Assembly: GCA_945931735.1 (NCBI GenBank)
Contig: CAMEPN010000017.1
Span: 1-12,712, forward strand
Origin: an uncultured Clostridia bacterium
GTDB taxonomy: Bacteria; Bacillota; Clostridia; Oscillospirales; Ruminococcaceae
Direction of reading: 5' to 3'
Length of the DNA stretch: 12,712 bases
The notes below the pieces were generated by a model. The model made no database searches, was not told the DNA's origin, and saw only the letters and a list, made by a program, of their open reading frames with translations. Made by a program: the position numbers and the translations under genes. Within the stretch, counting starts at the first letter, position 1. Each line of letters opens with the position of its first letter. Shown one piece after another: positions 6,288-12,712 of this stretch.

Positions 6288-7126
6288 CGGTTGCTGCCGC
6301 CGTCGCCCTGCCATTGACCGCCCCGTCCGTCAAGGTAGTTGAAATAGCCGCAGCCGGAGATATAAAGGCGGTTGTCGCCGTCCATGCTGAGATAGCCGCC
6401 GTCTATGGCGCCGCCCAGATTGCTGTAGGCATAAATCTTAACCTCTTCATCATTATACTGAAGATAACCGTTATCTGTATCCTCACCGTCTTTAGTGAGC
6501 GTCCAGTTGCCGTGTGCGTCAAACTGTAAGTATGTATCAGGGTACAGATTATCCTCGGTGCTGAACCAGAGACCCTCGAATACGCTGAAATCAACAAAGC
6601 CATTACCGCTCCAACTGTTGCCGTAGTCGCTCTGCCACTCACCGTTCCTTCCGTCAAGGTAATTGAAGTCACCGCAGGTGGTGATATTTATGCGGTCTCC
6701 GTCAATGGTGATATATCCGTCGTCAATAGCGCCGCCCAGAATGCTGGTGACATGGGTGGTAATATTTCCATCGTTTTCTTCGTACCAGATATAACCCTCA
6801 TCTATCGTATCACCATCTTTAGTGAGCTGCCAGCTGCCCTGTTTTGTAAACAGTATGTATGTGTCAGGGTACAGGTTGTTGTCATCGCTGAGCCAGAGAC
6901 CCTCGTACATACTGTAATCATAATATACTGCGTCCTCAGGGGGTTCAGCGTCAGGGGTATTATCGAACAGCCCGTTGGTAATATCAGGGCTGCTGTTGCT
7001 GCTGTTCGTTCCTACCTCGGAACTTATGCTGCTGTTCGTTCCCTCCGGCGTGCCATTGCAGGCTGTCAGGCTTACGCAGACAGCCGCTGCGAGTACAATG
7101 GACAAAAATTTAACCTGTTTATTCAT
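6269..7126 (-). CDS. Surface lipoprotein with two tandem W-rich domains (285 aa)
   Basis: A lipoprotein with signal peptide 1-22 (NKQVKFLSIVLAAAVCVSL) and lipobox LTAC (C23), a short Ser/Asn/Thr linker (about 27-55), then two W-rich domains (about 70-175 and 178-278). The copies are clearly homologous: YEGLW/FEGLW, NNLYPDTY/DNLYPDTY, GSWQLTKDGDTIDEGY/GNWTLTKDGEDTDNGY, ILGGAIDDGY/NLGGAIDGGY, then FNYLDGRNGEW/FNYLDGRGGQW. It is thus little more than an anchored pair of this domain. Start ATG 7126 has AAAGGAG six bases upstream, the best ribosome site in the cluster. A possible internal promoter lies just upstream. The last five residues (DDENR) come from sequence that is also found, non-coding, before the 402-aa gene. 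Function not recognised; cell-surface location is well supported. Confidence 0.88.
   Translation of the reverse strand: MNKQVKFLSIVLAAAVCVSLTACNGTPEGTNSSISSEVGTNSSNSSPDITNGLFDNTPDAEPPEDAVYYDYSMYEGLWLSDDNNLYPDTYILFTKQGSWQLTKDGDTIDEGYIWYEENDGNITTHVTSILGGAIDDGYITIDGDRINITTCGDFNYLDGRNGEWQSDYGNSWSGNGFVDFSVFEGLWFSTEDNLYPDTYLQFDAHGNWTLTKDGEDTDNGYLQYNDEEVKIYAYSNLGGAIDGGYLSMDGDNRLYISGCGYFNYLDGRGGQWQGDGGSNRDDENR
6293..6919 (-). repeat. Two tandem W-rich domains in the 285-aa lipoprotein
   Basis: Copy 1 is at about 6602-6919 and copy 2 at about 6293-6595. They are the best matched pair in the cluster, sharing GLW, LYPDTY, GxWxLTKDG, LGGAIDxGY and the FNYLDGRxGxW tail, and so define the domain's borders (about 100 residues). 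Confidence 0.85.
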
Positions 7127-7161
7127 GTTGTTCTCCTTTCAGAAAAAAGACTGCTCTGCCA

Positions 7162-7189
7162 AGGATAGAAAGTTGTCGGAATATATCAA
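7162..7189 (-). promoter_or_regulatory. Possible internal promoter before the 285-aa lipoprotein gene
   Basis: On the minus strand TTGATA (7189-7184) and TATCCT (7167-7162) are spaced 16 bp, within the 59-bp gap after the 1106-aa gene, with the -35 overlapping that gene's stop. The -35 matches consensus at 5 of 6 and the -10 at 4 of 6 positions. It could give extra lipoprotein transcripts. Confidence 0.35.
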
Positions 7190-10100
7190 TCTGCGCCGCT
7201 GTTCACGGCTGAAACGCGCTCAAAGCCTCTGCCTTCCCATGTGACGTATGATTCACTTTCAAGCTCAAACATAGTGTACCGCACACCGTCATATTTGGTA
7301 GAATTTGCGTAATAGGTGGAGCCAAATTCTTCGGAGTAGGTGAATATGCCGTGGTCTATTTCCGTGGCTTCGGAATCACCGGACACATTTTTATAGGTAG
7401 TCCAGTTACCGTCACTGTCGATTACAATGAAGATATTATACCACTCATCATCTTCCGACGCATAATAATCACTTTTGTCGTAATACCAGATACCTGCAAA
7501 CTCAGCAACACATCTCTGATACCGTTCTTCATTCCAGCTGTAATATTCATTGTCTCTGCTGATTGAGTCATTCAGGTAATAGATGCCATCCTCCCACAGG
7601 ATAACACCCTCATCATACTCAACCATCTTGTACCGCACGCCGTCGTTTTGAGCAGAATATGCGTAATAGGTTTTGCTGTCTTCTTCGGAGTAGGCAAATG
7701 TGCCGTGGTCTGATTCCACACTCTTCGAGCCGTCGGTAAATTCGGACAGGCTCCAGTTCCCGTCGCCGTCGATTTTGATTACTGTGCCTGCCGAAGCGTC
7801 ATACCAGTTACCCTCAAACTCCGAAATGTCCTTCTGCCCCGGCAGAGGATTAAGGTTGGTATTCTGATTGTTTTCGCGATTTCGGTAAAAGGAAATTCCC
7901 CTCCAATAGAGAACACCGTCTTCACCATATACCACCCTGTACTGTTGACCGTTATACCAGGTAGAATTTGCATAAAAGGCGTTTGCTTCGGATTCGTCGG
8001 CGGAAAATACGCCGTGATCCAATTCCTCTGCCTCGGTATCGCCGGCACTGCGCTGGAAGAATCCCCAGTTTCCGTTACCGTCGATTTCAATGAAGATATC
8101 AGACCAGATGATCTCAAAGTCGGTTTCATCAAAGTCAGTGTAGTCTATTTCATCTTCAGCGCCTTCGTTGTAATACCAGACGCCTTCAAGCTCCGAAACA
8201 TCTATCGTACGGTTATTATCGGGTGTGATATCCCCCCTGTCGCGGACATACTCGGGCTTTTCAATTTCAAGTATTTCGCATATTGCTTCGAGAACAGAGG
8301 GAACACCCTCGCCAAGGTCGGAATCTTGTCTGGGCGTACATCTGTAATAGAAGTACATTTTGAAATTTGTTTCTGTGATGAGTTTATAAATCATCGACTC
8401 CTCAGTGTAATCGTCGCTGTCCATAAACTGCGCGCAGTAATAGTCCGTGTCATAGTTATTGTATTTAAGGATTTTCAGGATATTGACAACTGTATCCTCC
8501 CACCCCTGAAAATAATACATACCCTCGGGTTCTTCTCCCATGGTTTCAATTGAGTATTGAATATAATCATCTTCAATTTTGCACCATGCCGCGCCATCGG
8601 TTATCGCATAGGCATAGTCTTCGTCACTTTCATAAATAAGCCTCTTGTTGGGTTTTACTGTTTCCTCGGGCGGGTCTGACATAGTTTTAATGCCGGTTGC
8701 CTCTTTTGCAATGGTCTGTGCCTTGGTTTCTTCCTTGCTCTCCTCCGTCACAAATTCAACGGAGAACATATACAGAGTGCTTTCGTAGGCTCTCTCGGCG
8801 TTGGGAGCATCTATCTGCATCAGCGCTTTCATGTCATTTCCTCTTGCACCGTAGAAGAAGCCCTGATTGGAAAGCCACCTTACATAGCTGTCGCCAACAA
8901 AAATATTATCATCGTCAGCAACAACATCAAAGCAGGCAAAAAGGTTTTTCCTCTCTTTTTCGGAGGTGAGATAGTCAAACGAAACCGTCAGTTCCATTCC
9001 GTTCAATGCGTCTTCGTATCGGATAACTCCGTCATAAAAAGAGGTTTCCGAAAACTGCAGCGGCATAGTTATAAGTGCGCCATAAGCCTCAATGAAAACC
9101 GTCTGCATTTCGATATTGCGTATTTCCGAGCCTGATGCGACAATGGTGAACTCATCTTCAAACTCCTCATATACCCAAGCATACTCCATGGGGTATTCAA
9201 GGAACGCGCATACGTTTTTATTGTCGGTAAGATACATAACAGCGTATGTTCCGCCATCTGTATGGCTCGCTTTTACACGGCGCTCACCGTCAATGTAGCT
9301 GTCGTTTAAGCCGTATCTTTCCGGCCAATCAGCAAGGGAAAGATATTCGGAATCAGCCCAAAAAGATATCGTCGCCTCTGTTACAGGGTCGGTAAAAAAG
9401 ACACCTCCGTCCTGTTTTTCAACCTGTGAGAAAAGTTCGGGATAAAGGAGAATAACGCCGTATTCTTTGCTGTAATATGCCGCAATTTCACGGCTGAATT
9501 TATCGCTGTAAGTCGTGGAGCAGTCTTTTGAATAGCCCTCGGACGACGCTTTGCTTTTCCATATTCCGTCACCGACAAAGCAGCATTTTACAAGCCCTCT
9601 CAAATCGTCATAAATACCGCTGATATTTTCGGGATAGCTAAGTTCTGCTTCAACAATATATTTACTTCCGAACCCTGAATATCCGAAGGACACCTTTTCA
9701 TTTTTTCTGATTTCGGAGGTGAACCAGTTTGGTCCGTATGCAAGCACAAGATTATTTTCCGTATTTTTGATAAAGCCCTCAACCTCTGCCATTGAAGTGT
9801 ATTCATTGGGCGAAAGGGAAACCTTGAGCGTTGCGGTGCTCTTTTTGTCCTTGAAAATATAGCTGTCGCCTTTTTTTGAAAAAGAACTAAGCTGTGCGGG
9901 ATAATACAGCAGGCAGTTGGCTTCTTCAATATAGAAACTTGAGCTGTCCGTGCGATATTTATTTTCTTCCTTATTTTCGGAGTATTCTTTTTTATCCGTT
10001 ACAAGCGCAGCAGCTATGGACGCAGCATATTCCTTTCCGCTGTCCGCAGGGGCGCTGTTCACTTTCGCTGCTACCGTTGTATCACCTGAGGTTACATAAA

Positions 10101-10506
10101 CTGTCTCGGGATTGCCTTCATCGTCAGATACAACTGTCCACTCGTTACCGCAGCTTTCACCGTTCAGAACTGATGGAGCCTCCGAAATTGCATTATCCTT
10201 TTCATCTGAAGAAATCTGCTCAAAGGTCAGGGATACTTCACCGTCATCGTATGTAAAAGTGCCGTCCTGATTGTTAGTAATACCCTCTACCGGTGCAACA
10301 AACTGTGAGTTGGGGTCAGTGTCGCCGAGCAAGAGAACATCGATTAAGATAAATATATCACTTACCGCAAAGACAAGCAGAACCGCAGCAATTACCGAAG
10401 GAACAGCTATACCGATAATTTTTAAGCGTTTGCTTTTTATTTTTAACGCAGCTAAGATTATTGCGACTATTAAAATCGGAACAGCAAAAATTGTAACTAA
10501 TAACAT
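7186..10506 (-). CDS. Large membrane-anchored surface protein with three C-terminal W-rich domains (1106 aa)
   Basis: First gene of the cluster. It has two N-terminal membrane helices (about 2-21 and 31-60) joined by the basic turn KIKSKRLK, which leaves the rest outside the cell. Residues about 185-587 hold three units that look alike: each begins with an aromatic strand followed by LLYYP, ILLYP or LITMP (near 199, 352, 478), then a dx[VA]xxF/IxF strand and a long helix-sheet part. They resemble a PsbP/Mog1-like fold; this is tentative. Residues about 620-750 hold an acidic region I cannot place. Three W-rich domains follow at about 770-875, 893-978 and 1000-1097, each with G[VNI]WY, IDGxGNW/IDSDGNW, DHGxF, YxxS and a closing W. 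The start has AAAGGG eight bases upstream and a promoter behind it. Function unknown; very acidic, without catalytic motifs that I can see. Confidence 0.85.
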   Translation of the reverse strand: MLLVTIFAVPILIVAIILAALKIKSKRLKIIGIAVPSVIAAVLLVFAVSDIFILIDVLLLGDTDPNSQFVAPVEGITNNQDGTFTYDDGEVSLTFEQISSDEKDNAISEAPSVLNGESCGNEWTVVSDDEGNPETVYVTSGDTTVAAKVNSAPADSGKEYAASIAAALVTDKKEYSENKEENKYRTDSSSFYIEEANCLLYYPAQLSSFSKKGDSYIFKDKKSTATLKVSLSPNEYTSMAEVEGFIKNTENNLVLAYGPNWFTSEIRKNEKVSFGYSGFGSKYIVEAELSYPENISGIYDDLRGLVKCCFVGDGIWKSKASSEGYSKDCSTTYSDKFSREIAAYYSKEYGVILLYPELFSQVEKQDGGVFFTDPVTEATISFWADSEYLSLADWPERYGLNDSYIDGERRVKASHTDGGTYAVMYLTDNKNVCAFLEYPMEYAWVYEEFEDEFTIVASGSEIRNIEMQTVFIEAYGALITMPLQFSETSFYDGVIRYEDALNGMELTVSFDYLTSEKERKNLFACFDVVADDDNIFVGDSYVRWLSNQGFFYGARGNDMKALMQIDAPNAERAYESTLYMFSVEFVTEESKEETKAQTIAKEATGIKTMSDPPEETVKPNKRLIYESDEDYAYAITDGAAWCKIEDDYIQYSIETMGEEPEGMYYFQGWEDTVVNILKILKYNNYDTDYYCAQFMDSDDYTEESMIYKLITETNFKMYFYYRCTPRQDSDLGEGVPSVLEAICEILEIEKPEYVRDRGDITPDNNRTIDVSELEGVWYYNEGAEDEIDYTDFDETDFEIIWSDIFIEIDGNGNWGFFQRSAGDTEAEELDHGVFSADESEANAFYANSTWYNGQQYRVVYGEDGVLYWRGISFYRNRENNQNTNLNPLPGQKDISEFEGNWYDASAGTVIKIDGDGNWSLSEFTDGSKSVESDHGTFAYSEEDSKTYYAYSAQNDGVRYKMVEYDEGVILWEDGIYYLNDSISRDNEYYSWNEERYQRCVAEFAGIWYYDKSDYYASEDDEWYNIFIVIDSDGNWTTYKNVSGDSEATEIDHGIFTYSEEFGSTYYANSTKYDGVRYTMFELESESYVTWEGRGFERVSAVNSGAD
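7216..8199 (-). repeat. Three W-rich domains at the C-terminus of the 1106-aa protein
   Basis: Copies lie at about 7882-8199, 7573-7830 and 7216-7509. They share EGVWYY/EGNWY/AGIWYYD, IDGNGNW/IDGDGNW/IDSDGNW, LDHGVF/SDHGTF/IDHGIF, then YANS, DGVRYxM and a W-containing last strand. They form a subtype (DHG) distinct from the lipoprotein subtype (D/E-x-GY). Confidence 0.85.
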
Positions 10507-10548
10507 ATTATTTCCCTTTCACAGAACACGTCATTATAATGTAGTTTA

Positions 10549-10577
10549 ATTATAATTCATTGTGGCTTAGGATACAA
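10549..10577 (-). promoter_or_regulatory. Likely promoter of the surface-protein operon
   Basis: On the minus strand TTGTAT (10577-10572) and TATAAT (10554-10549) are spaced 17 bp, upstream of the 1106-aa gene whose start is at 10506. The -10 is perfect and the -35 keeps TTG. A second TATAAT at 10538-10533 is possible but lacks a good -35. Confidence 0.6.
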
Positions 10578-10592
10578 TGTCCCTCAGGGACA
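10578..10592. promoter_or_regulatory. Perfect inverted repeat between divergent promoters, candidate operator
   Basis: TGTCCCTCAGGGACA is a perfect 7-bp palindrome around one central base. It directly abuts the -35 of the leftward promoter and lies 17 bp before the -35 of the rightward one. Placement fits a shared regulator site; it could also be a hairpin or part of a dispersed repeat. Confidence 0.45.
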
Positions 10593-10609
10593 CTCTTGCG
10601 GCTGCACCG

Positions 10610-10638
10610 TTGAAAATTTAAATACGGTGTGTTATAAT
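10610..10638 (+). promoter_or_regulatory. Promoter of the hybrid histidine kinase gene
   Basis: TTGAAA (10610-10615) and TATAAT (10633-10638) are spaced exactly 17 bp, close to the sigma-70/sigma-A consensus. Transcription would start near 10645, leaving an AT-rich leader of about 60 bases before the kinase start, without an evident riboswitch or hairpin. Confidence 0.75.
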
Positions 10639-10705
10639 AAATTCATACGATTATATTTTAACGCCATAATTCTGCCATAAAAAATAAACCTGACAGGTGA
10701 TAAAA

Positions 10706-12712
10706 ATGTTTAAGTTTATAAATAACAAATTGTTTGCGAAAAGCATGGAGTTCCGAGTGAAGATATTTAACCTGCTCGCGATAACAGGCTTCATTGTGAG
10801 CCTTTTGATATTTGCCGTGTCGCTGATAATCGGCGCGTCTGCAATCAACAGCGCCATGTTGTTGTCAGCGGCTGTTCTTTCGGCGGTATTGCTCGTATAC
10901 TCGGTTAAAACGGGGAATTACCGCCCATGCTACATAATTACAATCACATTCGTTTTTATGCTGCTGTTTCCGATAATGTTCTTCACCGCAGGCGGATATA
11001 ACAGCGGTATGCCATGCTTTTTTGTGTTTGCTGTGGTGTTTACTCTTTTTATGCTTGAGGGAAAAGCAGGTATTATCTTTGCCGCAGCCGAGATAGTCAT
11101 TTATGTGTTGTGCTGTGCCGCAGCATATCGTTTCCCGCAGCTTGTAACGCCGTTCCCCGATGAAACAGGCGTTGTCGGTGACGTAGTGACCGGCATTTGC
11201 GTTGCGTCTGCCGCCTTGGGAGCAACAATGTTTTTTTTGATAAAAATGTACAACGGTGCAATGGAGGAGGCGCGCCGCAGTAATAAGGCAAAGGGTATTT
11301 TCCTTGCAAATATGAGCCACGAGATACGCACGCCGATAAACGTCATTCTTGGAATGAACGAACTTATAACCCGTTCGCCCGACCATCGGGAAATGCTTGA
11401 ATATACCTCAAAAATACAGAGCGCAGGCGATATGCTGCTTTCTATCATAAACAATATCCTCGATGTCACGCAGATAGAATCGGGAAAAATAATGACCTCG
11501 ATAAAGCCCTACCGCACCGATTCACTTGTGTCGGAGCTTGCGTCCATCGGCAGTGAGCTTTGCGGCAAAAAAGGTCTAAGCTTTACGGCTGATATTTCTC
11601 CTAATATGATGTCTATGCTCGAGGGTGACAAAAATCATCTTAAACAGGTCGTTACAAACTTTCTCTCCAATGCCGTCAAATATACCCAATTCGGAAGTGT
11701 GACGTTTTCGGCGGAAACCTCCGTCCGAAATGATAATAACGAAACCGCCGTTCTGAAAATAACTGTTTCCGACACGGGCATAGGCATACCCGAAAAGGAG
11801 CTTGAACATATTTTTGAGGTGTTCGGCAGAGGAAAAAATGCTGTGGAATATGCTGTTGAGGGTACGGGTCTTGGACTTGCAATATCAAAGGACCTTGCAG
11901 ACAGCATGGGAGGACGGCTTATTGCAGAAAGCTGTGAAGGCAAGGGCAGCACTTTCGGAATAGAAATACCGCAGAAAATATGCAACAGTTCCCCTATCGG
12001 CGAAATAGTCCTTACCGTGAGCCAAAAAAACTGTTCGGACAGCTTTATTGCACCCGAGTGCCGTATTCTTGCCGTAGATGACAATGCCGACAATCTGCGT
12101 GTGATAAGCCTGCTGCTTGAACGCACTATGATTACCGTTGACACCGCTTCCGACGGTATATCGGCGGCAAAAGCTGTGGAAAATACAGCTTATGACCTTA
12201 TTCTTCTGGACTATATGATGCCTATTACAGACGGAATACAAACGCTGAAAAAAATGCGCGAAAACGGTCTGCCGATAAGCACTCCCGTTATTGCCCTGAC
12301 CGCCGAAGCATTGTCGGGTTCGGAGGAAAAATTCATATTCGCAGGCTTTTCGGCTTATCTGTCAAAGCCCATAAGCTGGCATACTCTCGAGAAAATGCTT
12401 ATAACCATGCTTCCTGCCGACAAGGTAATAATCGGCAGCACGTCGGGAGATATTATCTCGCCCGAGGAATCGCACAGACTGTCGGAGCTTATGAAACAAT
12501 ATGACATAAGCCTTGATTCGGGGCTAAGCTATCTTAGCGGGAATATGACACGATTCTGTACGCTTGCGAAGATTTTCTCGGACGGATATGAACACAATCG
12601 TGAACGCCTTGAAAATATGTTTGACGGCGGCAGCGACAGGCTTATTTTTGAGATACATTCCCTCAAATCTGCCGCAAAAGGCATCGGCGCTATCTCGCTG
12701 TTTGAAATTGCA
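10706..12712 (+). CDS. Hybrid sensor histidine kinase (HisKA-HATPase-REC-HPt), 3'-truncated
   Basis: The frame is open from ATG 10706 to the window end (669 codons, no stop). AGGTGA five bases upstream supports the start. Six membrane helices (about 20-44, 47-66, 74-94, 103-117, 121-140, 158-179) form the sensor; there is no large extracellular domain and no visible PAS or HAMP. Next comes HisKA with NMSHEIRTPIN (phospho-His H205), then HATPase_c with N322 in FLSNAVKYT, DTGIGIP (D356) and GTGLGLAIS (G386). The receiver has D458/D459, phospho-acceptor D502 (LILLDYMMP) and K554 (LSKP). The HPt domain has begun, with HSLKSAAKGIGA (H651). This is a complete four-step phosphorelay in one chain (BarA/ArcB-like layout). 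It is transcribed divergently from the surface cluster and may control it. The final response regulator is not in the window; signal unknown. Confidence 0.95.
   Translation, partial: MFKFINNKLFAKSMEFRVKIFNLLAITGFIVSLLIFAVSLIIGASAINSAMLLSAAVLSAVLLVYSVKTGNYRPCYIITITFVFMLLFPIMFFTAGGYNSGMPCFFVFAVVFTLFMLEGKAGIIFAAAEIVIYVLCCAAAYRFPQLVTPFPDETGVVGDVVTGICVASAALGATMFFLIKMYNGAMEEARRSNKAKGIFLANMSHEIRTPINVILGMNELITRSPDHREMLEYTSKIQSAGDMLLSIINNILDVTQIESGKIMTSIKPYRTDSLVSELASIGSELCGKKGLSFTADISPNMMSMLEGDKNHLKQVVTNFLSNAVKYTQFGSVTFSAETSVRNDNNETAVLKITVSDTGIGIPEKELEHIFEVFGRGKNAVEYAVEGTGLGLAISKDLADSMGGRLIAESCEGKGSTFGIEIPQKICNSSPIGEIVLTVSQKNCSDSFIAPECRILAVDDNADNLRVISLLLERTMITVDTASDGISAAKAVENTAYDLILLDYMMPITDGIQTLKKMRENGLPISTPVIALTAEALSGSEEKFIFAGFSAYLSKPISWHTLEKMLITMLPADKVIIGSTSGDIISPEESHRLSELMKQYDISLDSGLSYLSGNMTRFCTLAKIFSDGYEHNRERLENMFDGGSDRLIFEIHSLKSAAKGIGAISLFEIA

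Noticed and set aside
5934..6317. Plus-strand frame rich in Val/Ala
   Set aside because: It is the antisense of the Thr-rich linker and leader repeat; no ribosome site and extreme composition.
11635..12144. Minus-strand frame opposite the kinase
   Set aside because: Antisense of the HATPase and receiver domains with all motifs intact on the plus strand.

Overview
The window looks like a chromosomal segment of an anaerobic gut Firmicute of the class Clostridia, most like Oscillospiraceae (Ruminococcus or Eubacterium siraeum type). This rests on moderate GC, A+G-rich Shine-Dalgarno sites, Gram-positive lipoprotein signals with a lipobox Cys and no outer-membrane features, and the style of the hybrid kinase. 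No rRNA, tRNA or CRISPR array was seen. The taxonomic call is inference.

Left part (1-2082, + strand): the 3' end of an NAD(P)H-binding oxidoreductase, then a zinc-type macrodomain protein-ADP-ribose hydrolase overlapping a class M (SirTM-like) sirtuin. The last two form the known writer/eraser pair for protein ADP-ribosylation. The lipoyl-carrier (GcvH-L) and lipoate-ligase genes that accompany this pair in some pathogens are not present in the visible flanks. A strong hairpin closes the unit.

Middle (2083-2541): no intact gene. It holds a decayed C-terminal fragment of a tyrosine recombinase and an A-tract/stem/T-tract hairpin that can terminate from both sides, separating the convergent units.

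Centre and right (2542-10506, - strand): six genes in tight series. In transcription order they are a 1106-residue membrane-anchored surface protein, three lipoproteins (285, 425 and 402 aa), a DUF3137-like membrane protein and a 66-residue two-helix membrane protein joined to it by an ATGA overlap. The first four share a tryptophan-rich domain of roughly 85-105 residues, present about eight times and built around G-x-W, a D-G-x-G-N-W core and, in most copies, a following D/E-x-G turn. This looks like a locally amplified, largely uncharacterised family of cell-surface proteins. Two lipoprotein genes also share a 144-bp block covering the leader and signal peptide, of which 62 bp, mostly non-coding, are identical.

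Right end (10706-12712, + strand): a hybrid sensor histidine kinase with six membrane helices, HisKA, HATPase, receiver and the start of an HPt domain, cut by the window edge. It is transcribed divergently from the surface-protein cluster. The 199-bp space between them carries a good promoter for each direction and a perfect 7-1-7 inverted repeat, so kinase and cluster may be co-regulated. That link is inference.
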